DNA of 64,000 nt from Devosia sp. Lineage in GTDB: Bacteria > Pseudomonadota > Alphaproteobacteria > Rhizobiales > Devosiaceae. The notes under the pieces were generated by a model, which ran no database searches, was not told where the DNA came from, and saw nothing but the letters and a program-made list of their open reading frames with translations. Positions 8,261-16,419 of this stretch are shown here, piece after piece. Each line of letters opens with the position of its first letter. Position 1 is the stretch's first letter. Both the position numbers and the translations under genes were made by a program. The stretch covers positions 1-64,000 of the forward strand of contig NZ_JANQAH010000004.1 of the NCBI RefSeq assembly GCF_024707125.1, in the 5' to 3' direction.

Positions 8261-10840
8261 CTAGTCGGTCGGCAGGTTGTCCACGAGATCGGCAGGAATT
8301 CGGAGCGAAAAGAGCACACCATTTTGGCCGGCCGGATCGACCGACAGCGAGACTGCATTGACCGCGAGGAGTGAGCGGGTGAGCGCGAGACCAACGCTCG
8401 AGCGAACCGGTGCCAGCGCCTGGCCGGTCTTGCTCAGACCATCACGGAACACCACGAAGCGTTCGGCCATGTCCACGGCGTGATTGGAGCTGTCGCGCAC
8501 ATGGATGGCGATGCCGCCATCGTCGAGCAGCTGCGCCGAAATGACGACCGTGCTGCCCACCGGGCTCTGGTCGATGGCGCTGGCGAGCAGGTTAAGCACG
8601 GCCTGCGCCAGCGAGGCACGATCGGCCGTCACGCGCGGCAGGGTTTCGGAAATGGCATTGCGCACGATGATCCGCCCGGCATTGGCCTGGTTGCGGATGC
8701 GCAGCACGCAGGTTTCGAGCAGTTCGGTCAGGTCGAGGCTGGCGCGTTCGGCGAGGTATTTTCCTTCACGCAAGCGCGCATAGTCTTCGAGCTCGTCCAC
8801 CAGCGCCGCAATGTCATTGCCGGCGGCGGCAATGTCCTCGGCATAGGCCTCATAGCGCTCGTCGCCCAGTTCGCCAAAGGCCTTGCTGCGCAGCAGTTCG
8901 GCAAAGCCGATAATGGTGTTGAGCGGTCGCCTGACGCCGCGGCCGATGCGGGCGAGTAGCGCCGGGTCGGCATCCGGCGCGCCAAGGGCACGGCGCGGCG
9001 CGAGATTGCGCGGTCGCACCATGGCGAAATAACCGCTGACGATTCCGGCCTGTCCCTGGGCGAAAAGCACGATCTCGGACTTGTTGTCGAGCGAGCGCAG
9101 GATGATGGCGGGGCGCTCTGTCTCCGCAAAGCGACCGGGACGTTCGAGGAAGCCGCGAAGCGCAAAACCATCCTCGGACGAAATCAGTGCCGAGAGCGGT
9201 TTGCCAAGAATGGTGTTGCCGCCGCCGAGTGCCGCCGAGGCCGACGAATCGGCTAACCGAACCACCCCGGTGCGGCTCAATTCGACAAAGCCGTCGCCAC
9301 GCAGTTCGGCAAAGGCCTGGGCAAAGGCGCGTACCGCATCTTCGTGACCGGTGCGGACTTCTGTCGTGCTGGCCGAAAGCATCAGCGCCGGCCGGCCCTG
9401 CCAGGAGGTCGACTGCAGGCGGGCGGTCACCGGCACGAGCGTACCATCACGCTGCACCAGATGATTGACCGGGCCAGCATCCTGTTCCCCGTTGCTGGCC
9501 GGGAAAATGGCAGTAAGCCCCGCCTGCCGCAGGGACTCCACGGACTCATAGCCAACCATTTCGGTAATGGCGCGATTGGCAAAGAGGATCTGCTGATCGC
9601 GGAAGACCAGAATGCCGAGCGGCAGGCGATTGAGTACCAGGGTCTCGCCGCCGAGACTGACCAGCGACCCGCCCGCCTTTTCAGGGCCGGCTTCTACAGT
9701 GGCCGGTATTGTGGGCGACGCTGCACCCTGCAGGCCAACGCGGTCGTTGAGAATGCGCGACAACTCGTCGAAATTGTAGCGCGAAACGCGCTCCACCAGA
9801 TCGTGGCTGACTTCCGGCTCGCTTCCGGCCGGGAAGAGCGAATCGTCCTCCGGACGCTCTTCGACCACCTCGGGCAGCACGGTTGTGCGAAAGCCTCGGC
9901 CGGTGATCTTGAAAAGCCTCGGCGTGATTTCGTCCGACTGTGCAGGTTCTTCGGCAGCGGCCGACTGCGGGACTTCGTCATCCGCTTCATTGAGAGGCGT
10001 ATAGAGGTCTTCGTCGGCCGCGAGACGATCCACTAGCGCGCTTAGGCTGCGGTAGAGCGGGCGTTCGTCGTTTTCCTCCGGCGCTACAGGGGGCGCCTCG
10101 TCTTCTTCGTCGAGGTCCGAAGCGTCTACCTCGTCGGTGAACACGGTCGGCTCCGCGGCGGGGGCATAGACCGTTTCAGGATCCGCATCCTGCCAATCGT
10201 GCAGCTCGCGGCTGTACGAGTCATCGGGCGCGATGGTGGCTTGAGGCGCACCGGCAATTTCGTCTTCGGGCTCGCTTTCGCTCTCGGAAAGCACCTCGAT
10301 TGCCGCAGTCTCTTCAGGAGCCGGAGCGCTTGGCTCTTCGATGACCTGGTCAATCGCTGCCGCTACGTCATCCTGCGGTGATGCAGGGTCGTTCGGCGCG
10401 ACTTCTGGGGAGGCTGGATCTGCCGACGATGACTCGGGTGCTGCGCTATCCGGCGACGTGCCGGCGGCGGCAAGAATTTCGGGATCGATGGGATCGACCG
10501 AGACGATGAGGAGATAGGCTTCCTCGCCTTCGAGCAGCAATGGCGTCGTGGCGCAGGTCGCCGAAGCCGGTTTGTCACCGGCATTGAACTGGAAGCGCGC
10601 GAGGCTCGTGCGGCCGGGCGAACCGAGGCGGATGGTGCGCGCCACCTGTCCCTTGAGCGGCACCGCAAGCGGGGCAAGCTTCAATCCGCTTTTCTTGAGC
10701 TTGGCCAGAAACAGGCCTGCGGCCGGGTTCGACCAGATCAGCCTTTGCCCATCCTGCGACCATAGCCAAGCCGGCCGCGCGTCTTGCGCGTGCTGCAGCA
10801 CCCGGCGGGCATTCGGCGATGTGGTCCACTCGGCATTCAT
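8261..10840 (-). CDS. PAS-domain pseudo-histidine kinase lacking the phospho-acceptor histidine
   Basis: An 859-residue cytosolic protein with a PAS-like N-terminus (about 1-120), a long acidic, Ala/Pro/Glu/Asp-rich disordered region (about 125-380), central PAS segments (LPLGILVFRDQQILFANRAI) and a HisKA/HATPase-like C-terminus from residue 631. The H-box, normally SHELRTPLN, reads GRGVRRPLN (633-641): the histidine is Arg634. In the N-box NLLASAIDQ the metal-binding Asn is Ser754, and the G1 box reads VRDSSNH without the glycines. It therefore should not autophosphorylate or bind ATP normally. The C-terminal fold resembles PdhS/DivJ-type kinases (LNTIIGFAELLRS). By analogy with DivL it may be an allosteric regulator, but that is inference. 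The ATG at 10840 fits better than an upstream start. Confidence 0.8.
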   Translation of the reverse strand: MNAEWTTSPNARRVLQHAQDARPAWLWSQDGQRLIWSNPAAGLFLAKLKKSGLKLAPLAVPLKGQVARTIRLGSPGRTSLARFQFNAGDKPASATCATTPLLLEGEEAYLLIVSVDPIDPEILAAAGTSPDSAAPESSSADPASPEVAPNDPASPQDDVAAAIDQVIEEPSAPAPEETAAIEVLSESESEPEDEIAGAPQATIAPDDSYSRELHDWQDADPETVYAPAAEPTVFTDEVDASDLDEEDEAPPVAPEENDERPLYRSLSALVDRLAADEDLYTPLNEADDEVPQSAAAEEPAQSDEITPRLFKITGRGFRTTVLPEVVEERPEDDSLFPAGSEPEVSHDLVERVSRYNFDELSRILNDRVGLQGAASPTIPATVEAGPEKAGGSLVSLGGETLVLNRLPLGILVFRDQQILFANRAITEMVGYESVESLRQAGLTAIFPASNGEQDAGPVNHLVQRDGTLVPVTARLQSTSWQGRPALMLSASTTEVRTGHEDAVRAFAQAFAELRGDGFVELSRTGVVRLADSSASAALGGGNTILGKPLSALISSEDGFALRGFLERPGRFAETERPAIILRSLDNKSEIVLFAQGQAGIVSGYFAMVRPRNLAPRRALGAPDADPALLARIGRGVRRPLNTIIGFAELLRSKAFGELGDERYEAYAEDIAAAGNDIAALVDELEDYARLREGKYLAERASLDLTELLETCVLRIRNQANAGRIIVRNAISETLPRVTADRASLAQAVLNLLASAIDQSPVGSTVVISAQLLDDGGIAIHVRDSSNHAVDMAERFVVFRDGLSKTGQALAPVRSSVGLALTRSLLAVNAVSLSVDPAGQNGVLFSLRIPADLVDNLPTD

Positions 10841-11074
10841 AGACAGCGTGTTGAGGCCATTTGTGTTTGTGCCAGAACGACACAAATTTCAGAAAGTTCT
10901 TTAAGTGTTCTTCATTATCGTGCCGCTGAAAACGAATCCAGCCCGCGGCACACATCCCGCCCATTCAATCGTCGCCATGGTTAAATGCGAGGTCCTAAGG
11001 AATGGTCACAAGGCCCACTGCAATTGGTTGAACGCGCGCTTCGCGGCGTCTGTCCACAGGGTCAAAATCGGTGC
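10841..11074. other. Intergenic region between the pseudo-kinase gene and tRNA-His
   Basis: About 300 bases without a convincing gene separate the divergent kinase gene and tRNA. Reading frames here lack an SD sequence and family resemblance. Apart from the tRNA promoter at its right end I see no repeat or regulatory element. Confidence 0.5.
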
Positions 11075-11103
11075 TTGTCATTGTGACGATCTCGACCTAT
11101 GTT
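11075..11103 (+). promoter_or_regulatory. Sigma-70-type promoter of tRNA-His
   Basis: TTGTCA (11075-11080) and TATGTT (11098-11103) are separated by 17 bases, and the mature tRNA begins about 41 bases after the -10 element. Confidence 0.5.
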
Positions 11104-11144
11104 CCGCCCGCTTTCGGCAGCCACCCTTGGCGCCGTCGCGGTAT

Positions 11145-11221
11145 GCCGCCTTAGCTCAGTTGGTTAGAGCGCTAGATTGTGGATCTAGAGGTCCCCCGTT
11201 CGATCCGGGGAGGCGGTACCA
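11145..11221 (+). tRNA. tRNA-His (anticodon GTG), CCA encoded
   Basis: A full cloverleaf: acceptor GCCGCCT/AGGCGGT, D stem GCTC/GAGC, anticodon stem CTAGA/TCTAG with loop TTGTGGA (anticodon GTG at 11179-11181), and T stem CCCCG/CGGGG with loop TTCGATC. The first pair is G1:U72, the discriminator is A73 and the base before G1 is T, so no G-1 is encoded. This is the unusual alphaproteobacterial form; most bacterial tRNA-His have G-1 paired with C73. CCA follows directly. Confidence 0.97.
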
Positions 11222-11457
11222 CCTTCCCCCAGAAAAGTTTGAACCTCGTACGTGACCCAGGAACAGTCTGCGTCCGGCTCAGCGCGCCAGAACCTGGGGC
11301 GGGCGTCATAAGCTGCGCCCCTCGGCGCCGTGCCATAGGCTGAATCGACGTCGACTTCGCCTGTCAGTGTTCATTTTTCGCTTTCTGCGGTGGCGGGTCG
11401 TCTCGGTGGCTCCCAACCCGTCTGGCGACCTGCTCATTTTGACAAGGGAGGACACGT

Positions 11458-13284
11458 TTACAGGGTGAGGCGGAGCGTCTGGATGCTTTCGGCAATGTCA
11501 ATAAACGCCTGCCTGAGCGCAGCGCCATTCTCAGCAAGATAGGCATGCTCGGAGCTGGTCGCGCAGCTGGACATGAAGTTGCGGGCGGCAGCGCTGTCGA
11601 TGATCTGAAAGCCCACAGTGTACACGGTTATGCCGGCGGCCTTCATCGACGCGCAATACTGATTTGCCTGATAGTAGGGGTTGCCGTTGGGCGCGTTGCA
11701 ATTGATATGATCAGAGGCATTGCCGCTGCCCGACGTCGAGTCCTGGCTGATGACTCCGTCGCAGTACACGCTGTTGTATTCGCCATCGGTCATGATGATG
11801 GCCATCTTGGCCACCTGCGGGTCGCCGTAGGACCCCGGGCGGTTGTCGGCGGACGGCCAGATATCACCGAAATTCGGTGACAGCATGTACCAGGTCCAGG
11901 CGACGCCCAGATGGCCGCCTGTGGATCCGCCTGCCGCGAGCGCGTTGATGCGTGTCTCCAGCAGCCCGCCGTCGTCGGTAAGCGGCGTGACGGACTGGAG
12001 TGAGCACGGGTTGCCGGAAGCAGCATAGTTGCGGCCGAGATAGGCCGTGCTGGGCGCCGCATCGGTGAAAGGCATGGCAGTACGCTCGCTGACACAAGTG
12101 CTTACCTCGAAAAAGCGCATGTTTCCTTGCATATTGCGGAAGTAATAGTAACGGCAGCCCGAGAGAACGCAGTAGGCTTCGCCGCCCGAGGTATAGTTGC
12201 TGTAGTTGGGGCCGAATGTCCCCGAAAGCGCGAAGCTGGCTCCCGTTACGGAACTGAGTTGGTAAAGCCTGTTGTTGATCTGGCTCATGCCGCCAACGTC
12301 CTTAAGGTAGACGTTTTGGCCTGTGGCGAAGTTGTGCCCGCTTGCGGTAACGACAACTTCGCATCCCGAGGCCGCGCAGGGGCGGACGGTTCCGCCGCTC
12401 GAATAGGTACCATAGGAGCGTCCGTCTACGCCTTGCAGGGTAAAGCGGTTGGTTGAGACGCTCGTAACCGTGAAGGCCTTGCCGTTGAGCTGCGTCATCC
12501 CCGCAACACCGCTGATATAGACGGAGCTGCCATTGGTCAGTCCGTGGGCCGGCGCCGTTACCACCACTGGCTGGGCCTTCGTAGCTCCCGTTATCGGCAC
12601 CCCTGCACGGCTCGCCCAATAGGCGGCCGACATGGGATGTGCCGGTTCAATCGGCCCACGCGCCTGTACAGCCTGGGCGCCAAGATTGACACCGACGGAA
12701 TAGGGCACCAGCGCGATACGACTCCGGCTTCCCGGCTCCACATCGGCCATAATGATGTCCACGAGTTCGTTGGCGGCCACCTTGAGGTCGGCCACCCGCT
12801 GGCCTGCCATGGACCCGGTGACATCGAGCGCCACGGCGATTTCGATATCGGTGTTGCCGCGTGCTGCCTCGGAATTGATCGCGGCCCCGAGTTGATGCAC
12901 GCCGAGGAGGGCGACGAAGATAGTCGGCACCTCGGCCTGTGCGGTCAAGGTAATCGAGCCCCGCGCAAGGTCGAGGGTGGCAGACAACACGTCTACTGTA
13001 GCGGACCCGCTGACCTGACGCCTTACCAGGGCCTCGGCCTGCTGCCTTAGAGTTTTTTCATCAGGAAGGGGATCGGCATAGACGCTTGGCTGCAACGCCA
13101 GCGCGGCCGCGTCCAGTGCGACCTGCGCTTGCGAACGGGTACGCTCCAGTTCCACGAAATCGACAACCGCCCCTCCGAAGGCGACGAGCACGATCGCCAT
13201 GACGCCGAACATGACGGCGAAGGCGCCGCGCTCATCGGCGAGAAAACGCCGGAACGGCGAGCGAAGAGTCAGTTTTGGCGCCAT
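11458..13284 (-). CDS. TadG-like pilus-assembly/vWA protein with two inserted repeats
   Basis: A 608-residue protein. Residues 12-45 form the TadE/TadG-type entry (RRFLADERGAFAV plus one transmembrane helix), so it is inner-membrane anchored with most of the chain outside. A von Willebrand A domain starts at about 147 (IEIAVALDVTGSM, MIDAS Asp154) and resumes at about 440 to the end (IIMTDGEYNS). Between the halves are two related repeats of about 65 residues (236-301 and 307-371), each with the pattern VVVTAxxHxxxxGxxVYxxxVxGMxQxNxxxxxxxSV and an SYGTYSSGG/NYSNYTSGG end; they resemble the FCCH-type beta repeats found in some bacterial and phage proteins. No other tad genes are adjacent. Confidence 0.8.
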   Translation of the reverse strand: MAPKLTLRSPFRRFLADERGAFAVMFGVMAIVLVAFGGAVVDFVELERTRSQAQVALDAAALALQPSVYADPLPDEKTLRQQAEALVRRQVSGSATVDVLSATLDLARGSITLTAQAEVPTIFVALLGVHQLGAAINSEAARGNTDIEIAVALDVTGSMAGQRVADLKVAANELVDIIMADVEPGSRSRIALVPYSVGVNLGAQAVQARGPIEPAHPMSAAYWASRAGVPITGATKAQPVVVTAPAHGLTNGSSVYISGVAGMTQLNGKAFTVTSVSTNRFTLQGVDGRSYGTYSSGGTVRPCAASGCEVVVTASGHNFATGQNVYLKDVGGMSQINNRLYQLSSVTGASFALSGTFGPNYSNYTSGGEAYCVLSGCRYYYFRNMQGNMRFFEVSTCVSERTAMPFTDAAPSTAYLGRNYAASGNPCSLQSVTPLTDDGGLLETRINALAAGGSTGGHLGVAWTWYMLSPNFGDIWPSADNRPGSYGDPQVAKMAIIMTDGEYNSVYCDGVISQDSTSGSGNASDHINCNAPNGNPYYQANQYCASMKAAGITVYTVGFQIIDSAAARNFMSSCATSSEHAYLAENGAALRQAFIDIAESIQTLRLTL

Positions 13285-13333
13285 GCTGCAGCTCCCTCAA
13301 ACGGGTGCACGGAGTTTTGCCGCCAAATCCTTG

Positions 13334-13969
13334 CTAAAGAACCACCACTTTTGTGTTCAATTGCACACGACCGTAAAGATCGATCACGTCTTCGTTGGTC
13401 ATGCGGATGCAGCCGGACGAAACGTTCTGGCCGATGCTCCAGGGCTCATTGGTGCCGTGGATGCGATAAAGGGTCGAACCGAGATAAAGCGCGCGAGCGC
13501 CGAGCGGATTGTTCGGGCCGCCTTCCATGTGGGCAGGCAGGCCCGGCTGGCGCTTGCGCATTTCGGCCGGCGGGGTCCAGCCCGGCCATTCGGCCTTTCG
13601 TGAAACGCGGTGCGTGCCGCTCCATTCAAAGCCGTTGCGGGCAACGCCGATGCCGTAGCGCAGCGCTCGGCCGTCGCCGAGAACGAAGTAGAGAAAATGC
13701 GCGCCGGAATCGACCACGATCGTGCCGGAGCGTTCGCCGGTTGGATAAGGAACGACCTGTCGCAGATAGACCGGCTGGACCTGGCCGCTGGCCTGCAGCG
13801 CCAGGGCATGGCGTGGGCGCTGGTTGGTGAGGGTCACGCCGGGCGGCGGCGCGAAGCGCCAGCCTGGCTGGAAACGGGAATCTGCAAAGCCGGGCGCGAC
13901 CTGGGACAGCACCATTGCCGCCGCTGCAAAGCCCAAACCAACCAACCGCATCGTCTTGACCATGATCAT
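13334..13969 (-). CDS. L,D-transpeptidase (YkuD family), exported
   Basis: A YkuD-domain enzyme of about 211 residues that crosslinks peptidoglycan or attaches proteins to it. The N-terminus is a signal peptide (LVGLGFAAAAMVLSQVAPGFA). The catalytic motif is HGTNEPWSIGQNVSSGCIRM, with the nucleophilic Cys in SSGCIRM and the upstream His intact. Two ATGs, 13969 and 13963, follow a strong AAGGGGG ribosome-binding stretch; either is possible. It is divergent from the small ORFs before hisS. Confidence 0.9.
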   Translation of the reverse strand: MIMVKTMRLVGLGFAAAAMVLSQVAPGFADSRFQPGWRFAPPPGVTLTNQRPRHALALQASGQVQPVYLRQVVPYPTGERSGTIVVDSGAHFLYFVLGDGRALRYGIGVARNGFEWSGTHRVSRKAEWPGWTPPAEMRKRQPGLPAHMEGGPNNPLGARALYLGSTLYRIHGTNEPWSIGQNVSSGCIRMTNEDVIDLYGRVQLNTKVVVL

Positions 13970-14210
13970 CGAGCCCCCTTTGGCACCGGGCGCAATTGTG
14001 CCTCGCAAGCCCCAAGGACCGGTCAACCGGCATGGTAAAGGAAGCGATAGAAGTGAGGGTTAGCAGGCGGTTAAGTCGCCAGCCGCCCTGTTGCTTCGGA
14101 GCAACACGAACGCGGCCTGCGACAGACTGTCTCACTTTGCCCTTGCCGATCACGGAGCCGCGATCTAGAAGCGCAACGTCCGCATCTGCCAACCGAGGGA
14201 GGCACTTTAC
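13970..14210. other. Intergenic region upstream of the small ORFs
   Basis: I find no convincing gene in this stretch between the L,D-transpeptidase and the 25-codon ORF. It presumably contains the two divergent promoters. Confidence 0.4.
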
Positions 14211-14288
14211 ATGAAAGCCATGTTTGTCCGCCGTTCGGGGAATTGGCATCATCTTACCCGTACCAACCGACATCCGGTACAGGGCTAA
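14211..14288 (+). CDS. Possible 25-residue peptide with clustered histidines
   Basis: A short frame MKAMFVRRSGNWHHLTRTNR... (25 residues) follows a near-ideal SD, GGGAGG, with an eight-base spacer. Three of ten residues at positions 13-22 are His. It lies 660 bases upstream of hisS-hisZ-hisG, which makes a histidine-responsive leader peptide conceivable, but no clear terminator/antiterminator follows and another small gene intervenes. It may equally be a small basic protein or chance. Confidence 0.3.
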   Translation: MKAMFVRRSGNWHHLTRTNRHPVQG

Positions 14289-14438
14289 CAAAGCCTTCGG
14301 TAAGTCTTTCGGGTTCTTTGCCCGCGGATCGTCCAACTCCTGCTGAAGCGTAGACCGACTCGTACTGCGTCCGCTCTCCGCTTTTTCCTTCCTTCATAAC
14401 CAATGAGGCCGGCAGGGTTGCCCCTTGCCGGAGCAAAA

Positions 14439-14699
14439 ATGTCTTCAAACGCGCTTTCCGAGCGCAGCGTCGTGCTGCGTCTTGAATTCTCCATCGCCGA
14501 TGCCGTGCACCAGCGCGGTCTCGTCCCTGTCCTTGCCGCTGCACTCGCTGCCTGGTGGAACCGGCCCCGCGTGCCGTCCGAGCTGCCCGCTTACCTGCGG
14601 GAAGATGTCGGCCTGCCGCCGGTTGCAGAACCCGTCCAGTGGCACACTCTTCCTACGGCCTCTCTGATTCCGCATCGCAAAGGCCGGAGGGTGACGTGA
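14439..14699 (+). CDS. Small protein with DUF1127-like C-terminal motif
   Basis: An 86-residue frame starting at an ATG behind a GGAG ribosome-binding site. The section WWNRPRVPSELPAYLREDVG followed by LPP resembles the W-R...L-x-D-(I/V)-GL core of DUF1127 (YjiS-like) proteins of alphaproteobacteria, some of which bind RNA or affect phosphate and growth regulation. A perfect ten-base hairpin follows its stop, consistent with a monocistronic unit. Confidence 0.5.
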   Translation: MSSNALSERSVVLRLEFSIADAVHQRGLVPVLAAALAAWWNRPRVPSELPAYLREDVGLPPVAEPVQWHTLPTASLIPHRKGRRVT

Positions 14700-14708
14700 G
14701 GCCCCTTG

Positions 14709-14732
14709 GCGGCCGGGGTCCTCCCCGGCCGC
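14709..14732 (+). terminator. Strong hairpin after the DUF1127-like gene
   Basis: Ten perfectly paired G/C-rich bases, GCGGCCGGGG and CCCCGGCCGC, with a four-base TCCT loop, 10 bases after the stop codon. No T-tract follows, so termination efficiency is uncertain. Confidence 0.5.
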
Positions 14733-14806
14733 TGCCCGCACCAATAGCTGCCCAACCTGTTGTTTCCCCAAAACCGATGGGCTAGAGCAGGGGTCCCGAA
14801 GGGGGA

Positions 14807-14840
14807 AAGGTTTTGGCGCGCTTTGCGTGCGCAAAACCTT
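14807..14840 (+). promoter_or_regulatory. Hairpin in the hisS leader
   Basis: AAGGTTTTG (14807-14815) pairs perfectly with CAAAACCTT (14832-14840), and the inner GCGCG/CGTGC bases extend the stem almost to the loop. It ends 30 bases before the hisS ATG and is not followed by a T-run. It could be a translational or stability element in the hisS leader, a protein-binding site, or a member of a dispersed repeat. Confidence 0.4.
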
Positions 14841-14870
14841 AGCCTGCGCCCGCCTCCCAGAGTTGTTCCG

Positions 14871-16394
14871 ATGACCGAAAAGACCAAGCTGATAAATCCC
14901 CGCCTGCCGCGCGGTTTTGAAGACCGCACGCCCGGCGATATCGCTGCCGTCGGCCAGATGATCGAGACGATCCGCAAGGTCTATGAGCGCTATGGCTTCG
15001 ACCCCGTCGAAACGCCGCTCTTCGAATTCACCGAAACGCTCGGCAAATTCCTGCCCGATACCGACCGGCCCAATGCCGGCGTCTTTTCGCTGCAGGACGA
15101 TGACGAGCAGTGGATGAGCCTCCGCTACGATCTCACCGCTCCGCTCGCCCGCTATTTTGCGGAGAATTTCGAGACGCTGCCAAAGCCCTATCGCTCCTAT
15201 CGGCAGGGCTATGTGTTCCGCAACGAAAAGCCGGGCCCGGGTCGCTTCCGCCAGTTCATGCAGTTTGACGCCGACACAGTTGGCGCACCGGGCGCCGAAG
15301 CCGACGCCGAAATGTGCATGATGATGGCCGACGTCATGGATGCGCTCGGTCTTGGCGGCAAATACATTGTCCGCGTCAATAATCGCAAGGTGCTGGACGG
15401 TGTGCTTGATGCCATCGGATTGGCAGACGACCCCGCTCGTCGGTTGGTCGTGATGCGAGCGATCGATAAGTTGGATCGGCTAGGCCCAGATGGTGTGCGC
15501 CTTCTGCTGGGCACCGGCCGAAAAGACGAGAGCGGCGACTTCACTGACGGCGCTGGCCTCAGCTCGGAGCAAGCAGAGTTTATCCTCGGCGTCTTGTTCT
15601 CTAACATCGCATCTGAAGAGAATACCAACAGGATTGGGGGGCCTGAAGCTGCGAGGGCATTGAGACCAAACGCCCGTTTCCCCGTGAACGATTATATCAA
15701 CAATGTCAGCCCGTCTTTCACTGAGGGGATCGCCGAGCTCAGCCGAATGAAAAGTCTCTTTTATTCGGGTGGTTACGGTCCTGAACGCATCAAGATCGAT
15801 CCATCCGTGGTCCGCGGCCTCGAATATTATACCGGCCCGGTTTTCGAGATCGAACTGACCTTCAAGGTGCAGAACGAAAAGGGCCAGGACGTTGTCTTCG
15901 GCTCCGTCGGTGGCGGTGGCCGTTATGACGGCCTCGTCTCCCGCTTCCGCCGCGAGCCCGTTCCGGCGACCGGCTTTTCCATTGGCGTTTCGCGCCTTGC
16001 CAATGCCCTAAAACTGACCGGCAACCTCGGCGCGAAGGAGCCCGTGGGCCCCGTCGTCGTCCTCGTCATGGACAAGGACCAGACGGCTCGCTACCAGGCC
16101 ATGGTCTCTGAATTGCGAAAAGCCGGCATTCGCGCCGAAATGTTCCTGGGTTCGACCAAGAACTTTGGCAAGCAGGTCTCCTACGCCGACAAGCGCAACG
16201 CGCCGGCCGTGGTCATCGAAGGCAGTCAGGAGCGTGAGCTGGGAATTCTGCAGATCAAGGATCTGGTCGCCGGCAAGCAGGCCGCCGAAGGCATTACCGA
16301 CAATGCCGAATGGAAAGCCGCGCGCCCCGGCCAGTTCGAGGTCAAGCGCGAAGACCTGGTTTCGGCCATCCAGAAACTCTTGAGCGAGCAGTGA
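14871..16394 (+). CDS. hisS: Histidyl-tRNA synthetase, alphaproteobacterial type
   Basis: A 507-residue class II synthetase that charges tRNA-His. It shows motif 2 ([25 protein letters not shown]), split here around residue 110-130, the histidine-A motif near [15 protein letters not shown], and the C-terminal anticodon-binding domain. It is longer than E. coli HisRS (about 424) because of inserted segments, as in the divergent HisRS group of alphaproteobacteria. The start [15 protein letters not shown] at 14871 was chosen over an upstream ATG that lacks homology. Codons at 15417-15783 differ from the rest of the gene. It heads a hisS-hisZ-hisG cluster. Confidence 0.95.
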   Translation: MTEKTKLINPRLPRGFEDRTPGDIAAVGQMIETIRKVYERYGFDPVETPLFEFTETLGKFLPDTDRPNAGVFSLQDDDEQWMSLRYDLTAPLARYFAENFETLPKPYRSYRQGYVFRNEKPGPGRFRQFMQFDADTVGAPGAEADAEMCMMMADVMDALGLGGKYIVRVNNRKVLDGVLDAIGLADDPARRLVVMRAIDKLDRLGPDGVRLLLGTGRKDESGDFTDGAGLSSEQAEFILGVLFSNIASEENTNRIGGPEAARALRPNARFPVNDYINNVSPSFTEGIAELSRMKSLFYSGGYGPERIKIDPSVVRGLEYYTGPVFEIELTFKVQNEKGQDVVFGSVGGGGRYDGLVSRFRREPVPATGFSIGVSRLANALKLTGNLGAKEPVGPVVVLVMDKDQTARYQAMVSELRKAGIRAEMFLGSTKNFGKQVSYADKRNAPAVVIEGSQERELGILQIKDLVAGKQAAEGITDNAEWKAARPGQFEVKREDLVSAIQKLLSEQ

Positions 16395-16419
16395 TGCTTT
16401 TTCGGCAGGGGCAAGAGCC

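Noticed and set aside
11458..13284. Prophage origin for the FCCH-like repeats
   Set aside because: The repeats sit inside a host-type TadG/vWA gene, and no integrase, terminase or structural phage gene is near.
14700..14870. T-box leader for hisS
   Set aside because: No T-box core or specifier loop; T-box leaders are rare outside Firmicutes and related groups.
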